In this document: positions 1-8,249 of the stretch, in pieces | How positions within the stretch are numbered: position 1 is the first letter of the stretch | Layout of the letters: each line of letters begins with the position of its first letter | Assembly (NCBI GenBank): GCA_045638645.1 | Contig: JAZUBU010000015.1 | Location: 1 to 64,000 of the forward strand | From: JAGCJX01 sp045638645 | GTDB lineage: Bacteria; Bacteroidota; Bacteroidia; Bacteroidales; UBA932 | Direction of reading: 5' to 3' | Length of the DNA: 64,000 nucleotides | Made by a program: the position numbers and the translations under genes | The notes under the pieces: generated by a model | What the model saw: the letters and a program-made list of their open reading frames with translations, nothing else | What the model was told of the DNA's origin: nothing | Databases searched by the model: none

Positions 1-57
1 AGCTCGTTCACGCCGATGGTACTGCCTCACAAGGGTGGGAGAGTAGGTAGCCGCCAT
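1..57 (+). rRNA. rrf: 5S ribosomal RNA, 3' part (truncated by window edge)
   Basis: The first bases match the 3' half of a bacterial 5S rRNA: the AGCTCGTTCACGCCGATGGT segment, then the GTGGGAGAGTAGGTAGCCGCC 3' domain. An intrinsic terminator follows directly. The 5' half lies outside the window. Its position implies that an rRNA operon on the plus strand ends here. The exact 3' end is uncertain by one or two bases. Confidence 0.88.
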
Positions 58-63
58 TTTTCC

Positions 64-97
64 AGAGGGTTAGACATTTGTCTGACCCTCTTTTTTT
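64..97 (+). terminator. Intrinsic terminator of the rRNA operon
   Basis: A 13-bp stem (AGAGGGTTAGACA pairing with TGTCTGACCCTCT, one G-T wobble) with a two-base loop is followed by a run of seven T. It sits a few bases after the 5S rRNA end, as expected for the end of an rRNA transcript. Confidence 0.9.
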
Positions 98-391
98 GTT
101 TGTATGCGAAGAAATTCTGTGTATTTCGACTGGAAGGATTCCTGTTTCAGGAGTTATGGTGATAGTCGCAGCTTCCGAAGCTGTTGTCATTGTATTTTCG
201 GCCTGCGTTTGTGCAGCTGTCTTAATTGTATGGTCTCTGAATGTTCGCGTGAAGTTTGAGCCCTTACATGTTGACAAATTTCTTGGGGGTCTTGTTCTAT
301 CCAAACTGTGAAAATAACACAGCTATGCAGAACGATTGAAGTATATGCATATTTTTGTGTTATCTTTGAAGTCATTTTGAAAACTACATTT
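98..391. other. Intergenic region between 5S rRNA and ydfG-like gene
   Basis: Nearly 300 bases without a convincing gene. Short open frames on both strands (for example 78-311 plus and 8-304 minus) resemble no known protein and cross the terminator. The only element I can support is a Bacteroides-type promoter near 336-368. I see no tRNA, repeat or riboswitch fold. Confidence 0.5.
336..368 (+). promoter_or_regulatory. Candidate promoter of the ydfG-like gene
   Basis: TATCTTTG at 361-368 matches the Bacteroides -7 consensus TAnnTTTG. A TTG at 336-338, 22 bases upstream, could be the -33 element. Transcription would start about 7 bases after the box, leaving a short leader before the ATG at 392. 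This is a motif match only. Confidence 0.5.
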
Positions 392-1147
392 ATGAAAATA
401 GCAATGATAACCGGTGCTACCTCCGGAATTGGTGAGGCTTTAGCACGCATCTTGGTCAATGATCAATACAAATTAATTCTTACCGGCCGCCGTCTTGAGC
501 GTTTGCAAGCTTTGCAGCAAGAACTTCAGGCACAAGGAGCGGAGGTGTGTATTCTGCATTTTGACGTACGTGACTACGAAGCCACGCGTGTAGCTTTGGA
601 ATCCCTTCCCCAGGAGTGGCGCGCCATTGATGTGTTGGTGAACAACGCAGGTTTGGCCGTTGGTCTGAACCCTGTGCAGTCGGGTGTTCTTGAGGATTGG
701 GAACGCATGCTGGACACCAATGTGAAGGGTTTGTTGTATGTTACCCGTATTGTCTCACCCTGGATGGTGGATCGCAAGGCTGGTCATATTGTCAATATTT
801 GTTCGATCGCGGGTAAGGAAGTTTATCCCAACGGCAATGTGTACTGTGCTTCCAAGCATGCGGTGGATGCCTTGACCAAAGGCATGCGTCAGGATCTCTT
901 GCCCTACGGTATCCGTGTTTCGCAAATTTGTCCCGGTGCAGTGGAGACCGAGTTTTCCGAAGTTCGCTTCAAAGGGGATAAAGAACGTGCTGCCGGAGTG
1001 TACAAGGGTTTTGATCCTTTGACGGGTCATGATGTTGCGGAGGCAATCCGTTTCATGATTCAGGCACCGGCCCATGTTTGTATCAACGACATGGTGATCA
1101 TGCCGACAGCGCAAGCCAATTCAGGATTGTTCCACAAGAATCTCTAA
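392..1147 (+). CDS. ydfG: Short-chain dehydrogenase, YdfG-like (3-hydroxy acid / serine dehydrogenase type)
   Basis: 251-residue classical short-chain dehydrogenase/reductase. The N-terminal cofactor loop reads TGATSGIG, the structural motif NNAG is present, and the catalytic residues are Ser138, Tyr151 and Lys155 (YCASK). The C-terminal half, with the VRFKGD segment and the PAHV-IN stretch near the end, is typical of YdfG. That enzyme oxidises L-allo-threonine, serine and 3-hydroxy acids, or reduces malonic semialdehyde, with NADP. The open frame extends upstream to a GTG at 308. The ATG at 392 starts at the family's usual N-terminus (MKIAMITG) and lies 24 bases after the candidate -7 box, so it is preferred. 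Substrate is inferred from family only. Confidence 0.85.
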   Translation: MKIAMITGATSGIGEALARILVNDQYKLILTGRRLERLQALQQELQAQGAEVCILHFDVRDYEATRVALESLPQEWRAIDVLVNNAGLAVGLNPVQSGVLEDWERMLDTNVKGLLYVTRIVSPWMVDRKAGHIVNICSIAGKEVYPNGNVYCASKHAVDALTKGMRQDLLPYGIRVSQICPGAVETEFSEVRFKGDKERAAGVYKGFDPLTGHDVAEAIRFMIQAPAHVCINDMVIMPTAQANSGLFHKNL

Positions 1148-1162
1148 AACACAAAGGAAGTG

Positions 1163-2086
1163 ATGAACCAGAAACCCACATTGGTAGTTTTGGCTGCAGG
1201 CATGGGATCCCGTTATGGATCCTTGAAGCAGATGGATGGTGTCGGTCCTCACCGTGAGGCCATCATCGATTATTCTATCTACGATGCCATCCGGGCCGGT
1301 TTTGGAAAGGTGGTTTTTGTAATCCGCCATTCTTTTGCTGAAGAATTCATGGATGTGTTCAACAAGCGGCGTTTCGGTAACAAGATCGACGTTGAATATG
1401 TCTATCAGGAGTTGGATTATCTGCCGGAAGGCTTTCATGTACCGGAGGGTCGTGTAAAACCTTGGGGAACCAACCATGCTGTACTGATGGCCAAGGAGGC
1501 GGTGGACACACCTTTTGCTGTGATCAATGCAGATGATTTTTATGGAAAGGAAGCCTATTCTACCATGGCGGCCTATCTGAATTCCGGTTTGAATCCTGGT
1601 GAATATTGTATGGTTGGCTACAATCTGAAGAATACTTTGTCAGAATATGGATCGGTATCTCGGGGTGAATGTACCGTCAATGAAGCGAGAGAATTGACTT
1701 CGATGGTGGAACGCACCGCTATCGCGCGCCAGGGCGATCGTGTTTATTATACGGATGCAGAAGGGGATCACGAGATAGATGAGAATACACCGGTTTCCAT
1801 GAACTTCTTTGGCTTCATGCCGGATTATTTCATCAAGTCGGAAGCGATGTTTGTAGACTTCTTGCGCGAGGAGAAAAATCAGAACAATCCCAAGGCCGAG
1901 TATTTTATTCCTTTGGCCGTGAACAACCTGATTCAGTCGGGAGCCGCTACGATGAAGGTCTTGAGCAGCGATGCCCAGTGGTTTGGCGTTACCTACAAAG
2001 AAGACCGTCCCTTTGTCGTTGACAAGATACGGTCTCTGATTGATGCGGGTATTTATCCTGAAAACCTGTGGGGTCTAAAAGATTAA
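1163..2086 (+). CDS. Sugar-phosphate nucleotidyltransferase-like protein
   Basis: 307 residues with a nucleotidyltransferase fold. The N-terminal signature LAAGMGSRYGSLKQMDGVGP is a variant of the GxG-x-R-x(n)-K motif that binds the nucleoside triphosphate. The following helix and strand (IDYSIYDAIRAGF, VVFVIR) and the NADDFYG segment near residue 120, which carries the metal-binding aspartates, fit the family. Proteins of this type are common in Bacteroidales, usually annotated only as nucleotidyltransferase; the sugar is unknown. ATG 1163 is chosen over the GTG at 1160 because AAAGGAAG lies just upstream. The 3' end overlaps the convergent porin gene by 12 bases. It could belong to capsule or lipopolysaccharide precursor synthesis, but no such genes are adjacent. 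Confidence 0.75.
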   Translation: MNQKPTLVVLAAGMGSRYGSLKQMDGVGPHREAIIDYSIYDAIRAGFGKVVFVIRHSFAEEFMDVFNKRRFGNKIDVEYVYQELDYLPEGFHVPEGRVKPWGTNHAVLMAKEAVDTPFAVINADDFYGKEAYSTMAAYLNSGLNPGEYCMVGYNLKNTLSEYGSVSRGECTVNEARELTSMVERTAIARQGDRVYYTDAEGDHEIDENTPVSMNFFGFMPDYFIKSEAMFVDFLREEKNQNNPKAEYFIPLAVNNLIQSGAATMKVLSSDAQWFGVTYKEDRPFVVDKIRSLIDAGIYPENLWGLKD

Positions 2087-3118
2087 CAGGAACTCCAAGG
2101 TCAGTTTGTCTTTGAAATCCTCCCCGGGGAAGTAGGCGGTCAGCCGGTCTTCTTCGGGGATGTTGTATAATTCATAGTCCAGTCGGAGAATGGACGAGAA
2201 GTATTTCTTGGTCAGCCCCAAACCAATACCCAAGGTAAGGCGGTTGACTTGGAACCCGTCGTTCCATACATCGTAGCCCATGCCATCCCAGCGGGCAGCC
2301 GGTATAAGATGATCAAACAGACTTCCCAATTGGCAGGGAATCGCGTAGCCGCCTTGGACGTAGTATGTACTGAGTTCCCGTTGGTCGGCATAATTGTATT
2401 TGCTCATCCATTCCGTTTCAATTTTCCAGTTTTTTGCTTCGTAGCGCAGGTCTGCTCCGAGGATCCGGTAATCTTCCATCTCCGAAAGGGGATATCGGTA
2501 GCCTTTTGCCGAGAAGCGGAGTCCTTTGTTGGCCCCCAAGGTGATGCGGGCTGCATAGGAGGGGTTCTGCGTCCATTGGGGGTTGTTGATTTTCCCGCCG
2601 TTGTATGCCCCGGCTTCTATGCTGATAGGCAGATCAAAACAGGTGGTTTCGTACTTGGCGGTAGCTCCAATTTCGCGGCTGCCGGTGTTGTATTTCCCCA
2701 GGAAGGGGCGGTTGGCAAACATCAGGCTGCCCGGTGAGACGGTGTAGCTATTGTATATGGGCAAGCCGGCTTGGCCGATGGTCAGGGACAGGCCCGGACA
2801 AATTTGCAGGGTGGTGTACAGGTCGAGGACGTTGAATGTGCCGTTGCTGCTCAGTTCTGTTTGCAATTGGTATTTCCAGGCGGGATTCAGGCTGCCTTTG
2901 ACACCGACGCGAGTGTTGCGAACGGAGAAACGGCTGCTTCCTTCGTCCAAGTTGGTTTCTACGCGGGTCTTCAGAACCCCGAAGAAGGCGGCCGAAGGAG
3001 CCTGTTCTGTCTTGGTGGAATCCAAATCCTTGGAAGGGGCGGCAGAGAGAGCCGTTGAAATGCAGATACAGAGCAAAAGTGTTGCCCAAATCGTACGTAT
3101 CCGAAGTGAATCTTTCAT
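2075..3118 (-). CDS. Outer-membrane porin, OprO/OprP (phosphate-selective porin) family
   Basis: 347 residues. The N-terminus is a signal peptide (basic start, hydrophobic segment, cleavage near residue 26 after ALSAA). The mature part alternates polar and aromatic residues as in a beta barrel and ends with the hydrophobic strand LTLEFLLIF, a usual outer-membrane insertion signal. Family-like segments include NTRVGVKGSLNPAWKYQLQTE and the stretch around residues 125-150 (SPGSLMFANRPF, GSREIG), as in phosphate-selective porins O and P. Related Bacteroidales proteins are general or oligosaccharide porins, so phosphate specificity should not be assumed. The gene is convergent with the nucleotidyltransferase (12-base overlap) and divergent from the VOC gene. 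Confidence 0.78.
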   Translation of the reverse strand: MKDSLRIRTIWATLLLCICISTALSAAPSKDLDSTKTEQAPSAAFFGVLKTRVETNLDEGSSRFSVRNTRVGVKGSLNPAWKYQLQTELSSNGTFNVLDLYTTLQICPGLSLTIGQAGLPIYNSYTVSPGSLMFANRPFLGKYNTGSREIGATAKYETTCFDLPISIEAGAYNGGKINNPQWTQNPSYAARITLGANKGLRFSAKGYRYPLSEMEDYRILGADLRYEAKNWKIETEWMSKYNYADQRELSTYYVQGGYAIPCQLGSLFDHLIPAARWDGMGYDVWNDGFQVNRLTLGIGLGLTKKYFSSILRLDYELYNIPEEDRLTAYFPGEDFKDKLTLEFLLIF

Positions 3119-3142
3119 TATCTGACAAATAGTTACTATTAA

Positions 3143-3175
3143 TTGCTACAAAAATAAGAAAAAATCTTACCTTTG
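3143..3175 (+). promoter_or_regulatory. Candidate promoter of the VOC-dsbD-omp28-tlpA unit
   Basis: TACCTTTG at 3168-3175 matches TAnnTTTG. A TTG lies at 3143-3145, 22 bases upstream, the same spacing as at the ydfG-like gene. The start codon is at 3229. It could drive the whole plus-strand run to 9833, since no terminator is visible before 9854. Confidence 0.5.
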
Positions 3176-3228
3176 CCCAAATTTGCATTTTTTTGAGATA
3201 GGTGTAGGTACACCGAACCAGAAGAAAA

Positions 3229-4302
3229 ATGAAAAAGGAAAAAGTCATTTGTGGAATTCAGCAGGTTGGCATTGGTGTCGCTTCTGTCGAGGAGGCGTGG
3301 CAATGGTACTTGGATCATTTCGGGGTTGATGTAAAGATCCTGGGAGACGAAGGCGTGGCCGAGCGGATGTTGCCCTATACCGGTGGCAAACCGCAGCCCC
3401 GTTATGCCGTGTTGGCCGTGAACCTGCGAGGAGGAAGTGGCTTTGAAATTTGGGAACCGAGGGGACGGGAGTTGAATTATTTGTCCGAGGAGGCCCGTTT
3501 GGGTGACTACGGCATTCTGGTTTGTAAGGTGAAATGCCCCGATGTACACAAAGCCTATAGCGAGTTTCAACAAAAAAATGTATGTTTGCTGACTGAACCG
3601 AAGCAATCTCCGGTCGGCAAGTGGCACTTTTTCTTGAAAGACCCTTGGCAAAACCTCTTCGAAGTAGTTGAAGATGAGTATGTTTTTGTAAACGAAAACA
3701 AATTGACAGGGGGAGGAAACGGTGCTGTTTTGGGTGTTTCCGACATGGACCGCTCCATCCGGTTTTATGGTAAACTGATGGATTTTGACATTGTTTTGTC
3801 GGACGAGGTGGGTGTCTTTGATGATTTGCAGGGAGTTCCGGGTGGAGACCGGAAATTCCGTCGTGTGTTGTTGGGGCGTTCCAAGCCGATGCAAGGTCCT
3901 TTGTGTGAGATCATGGGTACCGGTTATCTTGAGTTGTTGCAATGTTTGGATGCACAGCCCAAGAAATTGTATGCAGACCGGTTGTGGGGGGATCCCGGTT
4001 ACATCCATTTGTGCTTCGATGTCCGTAACATGTCTGCTGTGAAAGAGGCGTGTGAGGCATTGGGACATCCGTTTGTTTGTGACAGTGGAGCTGATTTTGG
4101 AATGGGAGACGCGGGAGGACATTTTACCTATATTGAAGATCCTGACGGAACTTTGATAGAGTTTGTGGAGACGTTTAAGATTCCAATTCTGAAGAAGTTT
4201 GGAATCTATTTGAATTTGAAGAACAAGGACGACAAGAAGCCGTTGTCCCGTTGTATAACCAAAGCTTTGAGATTTTTACGCGTAAAGAATACTAAACAAT
4301 AA
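3229..4302 (+). CDS. Two-domain VOC (glyoxalase/dioxygenase superfamily) protein
   Basis: 357 residues made of two vicinal-oxygen-chelate domains, about 8-145 and 158-315, plus a basic C-terminal tail of about 40 residues. In the second domain GYIHLCFDV supplies a His and LIEFVE a Glu at the positions of VOC metal ligands. In the first domain the usual leading His is Gln (IQQVGIGV), although WHFF and LFEVVED keep a His and a Glu. The domain size and arrangement resemble extradiol dioxygenases and 4-hydroxyphenylpyruvate dioxygenase, but I cannot assign a substrate. It lies 14 bases before the dsbD-like gene and is probably co-transcribed with it. Confidence 0.7.
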   Translation: MKKEKVICGIQQVGIGVASVEEAWQWYLDHFGVDVKILGDEGVAERMLPYTGGKPQPRYAVLAVNLRGGSGFEIWEPRGRELNYLSEEARLGDYGILVCKVKCPDVHKAYSEFQQKNVCLLTEPKQSPVGKWHFFLKDPWQNLFEVVEDEYVFVNENKLTGGGNGAVLGVSDMDRSIRFYGKLMDFDIVLSDEVGVFDDLQGVPGGDRKFRRVLLGRSKPMQGPLCEIMGTGYLELLQCLDAQPKKLYADRLWGDPGYIHLCFDVRNMSAVKEACEALGHPFVCDSGADFGMGDAGGHFTYIEDPDGTLIEFVETFKIPILKKFGIYLNLKNKDDKKPLSRCITKALRFLRVKNTKQ

Positions 4303-4316
4303 AGCAATCAGAACAG

Positions 4317-6266
4317 ATGAGAAAACTATTTTCAACCCTTTTCCTTGCATTGTTTTTGATCTCTGGTAGCCTTTTTGCCCAAGAGAGACATGCACACTGG
4401 AAAAGTCAAGTCCGCCAATTGGAAGCTGACCGTTACGAGGTAACAGTGACAGCCATTTTGGATTCTTCTTGGCACGTTTACGACACCCTTCGTACGTTGA
4501 CCGGTCCTCCGGCTACGATTGTAGAATTTGAAGTTTTGGAAGCCGGCAAAAAATTAGCAGCGGAAAAAGTAGGTCCGATGCAGGTGCTGGGTCAGGTACA
4601 CAAGTACTACGATGACATCTTTATGATGGAAGTCGGCTATTTTGAAGACAGCGTTGTGTTCAAACAAGAATTCCAACTTTTGAAAGATGAAGCACAAGTG
4701 CGTGTGTACATGGAGTGGATGACCTGTGACGAAAACAACTGTTCTCCCTTGACAGATGATGAGTTCATCGTGAACATTCCGGAAAAAGACGAAGCTCAAG
4801 TAAAGGCTGCTTCGGTGAAATCTTCCGGTAACTTGTTGGCGATGATTCTGGAAGCCATTGTATGGGGATTGGTTGCGTTGTTGACTCCTTGTATTTTCCC
4901 GATGGTGCCGATGACGGTATCCTTCTTCATGAAGGGTTCTGAAAACAAGCGTACAGGTCGTATGAGAGCCGCTTTGTACGGTATTTTCATTGTACTGCTC
5001 TATACCTTGCCGATCGCAGCCCTCATTTTGATTACCCGTATCTTTGGAGGTGATGCTGTGACAGCAGATATTTTCAACTGGTTGGCTACTAACTGGTTGC
5101 CGAACATCATCTTCTTCATTGTGTTTATGGTGTTTGCTGCCTCTTTCTTTGGTCTTTTCGAAATCACCATGCCGGGATCCCTGACTACCAAAACGGATAG
5201 CCGTGCCGATTCAAAAGGTGTGGGTGGTATCTTCTTCATGGCATTGACCTTGGTGTTGGTGTCCTTCTCTTGCACCGGTCCGATTGTGGGTACGGTTGTG
5301 ATCAAATCCATTTCCGGTGAATTCTGGACTCCGATTTTGACGATGTTCTTCTTCTCCGTGGCTTTTGCCTTGCCGTTTACTTTGTTGGCCTTGTTCCCGT
5401 CTTGGTTGAACCACTTGCCGAAGAGCGGTGGCTGGTTGGGCTGTGTGAAGATCATCCTTGGTTTTGTCGAAGTGGCTTTGGCCTTCAAATTCCTGTCTAT
5501 GGCAGACCAAGCATACCACTGGAACATCCTGCCGCGTGACCTCTACCTGGCTATCTGGATTGTTTTGGCAACCCTCTTGTTCTTCTATATGATTGGTGTG
5601 CTGAAGTTCCGTCATGCACCTTGGGCAAAATGGGGACCTGGTCGTATCGGATTCACCCTGGTAATCCTGGTATTTGATATTTGCTTGATCTGTGGTATTC
5701 TGGGTAAACCTCTCTCTTGGTTGTCCGGTTATTTGCCGCCGATGCAGGAAAAAGGTTGGTTCTATGACCACAGCGTTCACTACGAAATGGAAGACTATGA
5801 CATTACCAAAGTGAAATACGCAGACAAATTGCACTTGCCCCATGGCTTGAACGGTTTCTTTGATTTGAAACAAGCCAAGAGCTATGCAGAAAAGGTGAAC
5901 AAACCTTTGTTCATTGATTTCTCCGGTCACGCCTGCGTGAACTGCCGTGAAATGGAAATGCGTGTATGGTCTGATCCTCGCGTTCTCGAAATCCTGCGCA
6001 ATGATTACGTTGTCGTTGCTTTGTATTGCGACGACAAGATGAAGGTTGAAGAGTCAGAATGGATCACCGTAGGTGACAAGACCTTGACCACCATGGGTAA
6101 GATTAACTCTTACATCGCTTTCAGCAAGTACGGTGTCAATGCACAACCCTGCTACATTCTGGAAGGCAAGGATGGCGAATTGTTGGCAGATCCTCGCGGA
6201 TACGATACCGACATTGAGGCTTTCATCCAATTCCTTGAACAAGGTAAAGCAAATTTTGTAAAATAG
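4317..6266 (+). CDS. dsbD: Thiol:disulfide interchange protein, DsbD type
   Basis: 649 residues with the three-part DsbD architecture. A signal peptide (1-21) is followed by a periplasmic DsbD-alpha-like domain with the pair Cys137/Cys142 (CDENNC). Next comes a CcdA-like membrane domain of about eight helices carrying Cys192 (TPCIFPM) and Cys319 (SFSCTGP). A C-terminal thioredoxin domain holds Cys540-Val-Asn-Cys543. This set of three cysteine pairs is what carries electrons from cytoplasmic thioredoxin across the inner membrane to periplasmic acceptors. Likely acceptors are the TlpA and Omp28 proteins encoded just downstream. The start at ATG 4317 gives a clean signal peptide. Codon choice is very uniform, suggesting high expression. 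Function is well supported by motifs; the partners are inferred from context. Confidence 0.92.
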   Translation: MRKLFSTLFLALFLISGSLFAQERHAHWKSQVRQLEADRYEVTVTAILDSSWHVYDTLRTLTGPPATIVEFEVLEAGKKLAAEKVGPMQVLGQVHKYYDDIFMMEVGYFEDSVVFKQEFQLLKDEAQVRVYMEWMTCDENNCSPLTDDEFIVNIPEKDEAQVKAASVKSSGNLLAMILEAIVWGLVALLTPCIFPMVPMTVSFFMKGSENKRTGRMRAALYGIFIVLLYTLPIAALILITRIFGGDAVTADIFNWLATNWLPNIIFFIVFMVFAASFFGLFEITMPGSLTTKTDSRADSKGVGGIFFMALTLVLVSFSCTGPIVGTVVIKSISGEFWTPILTMFFFSVAFALPFTLLALFPSWLNHLPKSGGWLGCVKIILGFVEVALAFKFLSMADQAYHWNILPRDLYLAIWIVLATLLFFYMIGVLKFRHAPWAKWGPGRIGFTLVILVFDICLICGILGKPLSWLSGYLPPMQEKGWFYDHSVHYEMEDYDITKVKYADKLHLPHGLNGFFDLKQAKSYAEKVNKPLFIDFSGHACVNCREMEMRVWSDPRVLEILRNDYVVVALYCDDKMKVEESEWITVGDKTLTTMGKINSYIAFSKYGVNAQPCYILEGKDGELLADPRGYDTDIEAFIQFLEQGKANFVK

Positions 6267-6292
6267 TAATAACCCTATAATCAATTAAGTTT

Positions 6293-7738
6293 ATGAAAAA
6301 ATTCAAGAATTTCTTGTACAGCGCTCTTTCATTTGCGCTGATGGCTAGCATGGTCGCATGTGACCCGACTACTGATAATCCGGGTGAAGAACCGGGTACA
6401 GACCCCGGAACCACCAATACCGGTACCTCTTTCATTTTGGAAAGCACCAAAGGAGCAAAAGCTGAACTTGAATTTGACAAAACAGCAGATTGGCAATTGT
6501 CCAACGCTAACGTATGGTTGTCAGTTTCTCCCCTCAGCGGTGTAGCAGGTAAAACCACTGTAACGGCGACTGCTTTGGAAGCTAACGAAGCTTTGGTAGA
6601 AAGAGAAGGTACCATTGCAGTTTGTTGCAACAACGTCAATACTACTTATTTCGTTATCCAACGTCCGACCTTGGGCTTGTACCTCCCGAAAGCACGTGTA
6701 AGCGTGAAAGCTGAAGGTGGTGAAGTTATCATCCCGGTGGAAGGTAACGTAGAAATGGAAGTGGCTTCTGCTGAAAGCTGGTTGACTTTTGACAAAGTAA
6801 ACTACGGCGAGCCGGCTACCCTGAAAGATGGTACTACCAAATCTATGTACAAAGTTTCTCAAATTGTCATGAATGCGGCTGCTTTTGACGGTGACACTTC
6901 TCGTGAAGCTATCGTGACTTTGACAACTGAAGCAGGTGAATACACCGTGACTGTACGCCAAAACCCTGTTTCAGGTGTAGACTTCAGTGCAGACTTCTTC
7001 CGTACTTCCATCGGTCTCCGCTTTACCGCTACCTGGTGCGGTTACTGCCCGATGATGGGTGAAGCCTTCTCAAATGCTCACTCAAACTATCCTGACCGTT
7101 TCATCCCGGTTTCTCTCCACGCTTCTTCTTCACAAGGTGGTTTGGCATTCAGCGGTACTTCTACCCTCGAAAGCTACTACAAAGTGTCTGGTTATCCGTC
7201 AGGTTACATCAATGACATTGCTGAAGTACAAAACTACGCCGTTTCTACTACTACCAACATCATCCAAGGCTTGGTAGATGAAGCTACTGAATCTTACCCG
7301 GCAAAAACTGCCATTTCTGCAACCTCAACTTTGTCTGGCAATTCAATTGAAGTAAATGTACAAGTTGCTGCAAAAGAAGCACGTAACGACTATAAGATTG
7401 TTGCATTGGTATTGGAAGACGGTATCGTATATCCCCAAACAAGCGGTGGAAGCAACTATGTTCACAACTACGTAGCACGTCAAGCCTTGACCGATATCAA
7501 AGGTGATGCAATGGGTGAAGTGGACGAACAAACCATTACCGAAATTACTTTCGAAGCAGATTTGACTGACAAGATTAAAGACATCAACAACGCATACTTG
7601 GTACTCTTCGTGAAATACGACGGTGAACCCACCGTGAAAGGTGTTGCCAATGCAGTTTATGGCAAGTACGGTACCATCATCGACAATGCTATTGTCCTTC
7701 CTTTGGATGGTTCTGTTGATTTCAAATACGAAGAATAA
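6293..7738 (+). CDS. BACON-domain, Omp28-type lipoprotein with thioredoxin-like CxxC
   Basis: 481 residues. A lipoprotein signal ends at Cys23 (SMVAC) and a Pro/Gly/Thr-rich linker follows. Two BACON-type beta-sandwich domains cover about 44-124 and 127-225; the first has the WLSVSPLSG motif typical of the family. From about 235 an Omp28-like thioredoxin-fold domain begins with ATWCGYCPMM, giving Cys249-Gly-Tyr-Cys252. Omp28 relatives are surface or periplasmic lipoproteins of Bacteroidota with unclear function. The CxxC pair and the position between dsbD and tlpA suggest a redox role, which is inference. BACON domains are usually thought to bind carbohydrate or mucin or act as spacers. The gap to dsbD is 26 bases with no terminator. 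Confidence 0.85.
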   Translation: MKKFKNFLYSALSFALMASMVACDPTTDNPGEEPGTDPGTTNTGTSFILESTKGAKAELEFDKTADWQLSNANVWLSVSPLSGVAGKTTVTATALEANEALVEREGTIAVCCNNVNTTYFVIQRPTLGLYLPKARVSVKAEGGEVIIPVEGNVEMEVASAESWLTFDKVNYGEPATLKDGTTKSMYKVSQIVMNAAAFDGDTSREAIVTLTTEAGEYTVTVRQNPVSGVDFSADFFRTSIGLRFTATWCGYCPMMGEAFSNAHSNYPDRFIPVSLHASSSQGGLAFSGTSTLESYYKVSGYPSGYINDIAEVQNYAVSTTTNIIQGLVDEATESYPAKTAISATSTLSGNSIEVNVQVAAKEARNDYKIVALVLEDGIVYPQTSGGSNYVHNYVARQALTDIKGDAMGEVDEQTITEITFEADLTDKIKDINNAYLVLFVKYDGEPTVKGVANAVYGKYGTIIDNAIVLPLDGSVDFKYEE

Positions 7739-7749
7739 TCGCTCCAGTC

Positions 7750-8241
7750 ATGAAGAAAATCTTTTTGATGTTGGCTTTGGTGGCTGTGTCTTTTAGCAGC
7801 GCATTCGCTCAAAAGGCATTGCCGAAAGTCGAAGTTTCTACCCTTGAAGGTACCAGCTACCAAATTCAGGATGTCCTGAAAGATGGAGTTCCCGTGATTC
7901 TTTCTTTCTGGTACACTACCTGCAAACCTTGTTTGCAAGAATTGGGTGCTTTGAATGATGCTTTCCCGGATTGGCAAGAAGAAGCCAATTTTAAGGTAGT
8001 TGCCGTTTCTACCGATGATGCCCGTTCAAGTGCGAAAGTGGCACCGATGGTGAACGGTCGTGGTTGGTCAGATTTTACTTTCTTGTTGGATCCGAATGGT
8101 GACTTGCGTCGTGCGATGGGAGTGCAAACCCAACCGACCGTGTTCATTTTGGACAAGACCGGTAAAGTGGTGTACACCCACACCGGTTACACCCCGGGTA
8201 ACGAGGAAGAATTGTTTGAAGAAATTCTCAAGTTGCAATAA
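7750..8241 (+). CDS. TlpA/ResA-family periplasmic thioredoxin
   Basis: 163 residues: a signal peptide (1-20, ending AFAQ) and one thioredoxin domain with Cys58-Lys-Pro-Cys61 in the context SFWYTTCKPC, and the cis-proline loop QTQPTVFI near residue 126. The domain has the AhpC/TSA-TlpA layout, with an N-terminal hairpin before the active site. Such proteins reduce disulfides in the envelope and receive electrons from CcdA/DsbD proteins; the dsbD gene upstream is the obvious donor. It is 11 bases after the Omp28 gene and 8 bases before the DUF6029 gene, so it is almost surely in the same operon. The precise target is unknown; the CSGGVC pair of the next protein is one candidate. Confidence 0.9.
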   Translation: MKKIFLMLALVAVSFSSAFAQKALPKVEVSTLEGTSYQIQDVLKDGVPVILSFWYTTCKPCLQELGALNDAFPDWQEEANFKVVAVSTDDARSSAKVAPMVNGRGWSDFTFLLDPNGDLRRAMGVQTQPTVFILDKTGKVVYTHTGYTPGNEEELFEEILKLQ

Positions 8242-8249
8242 TTGACAGC

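Noticed and set aside
3139..4122. 327-residue minus-strand frame opposite the VOC gene
   Set aside because: No signal, motif or promoter; the plus-strand protein has clear VOC domains.
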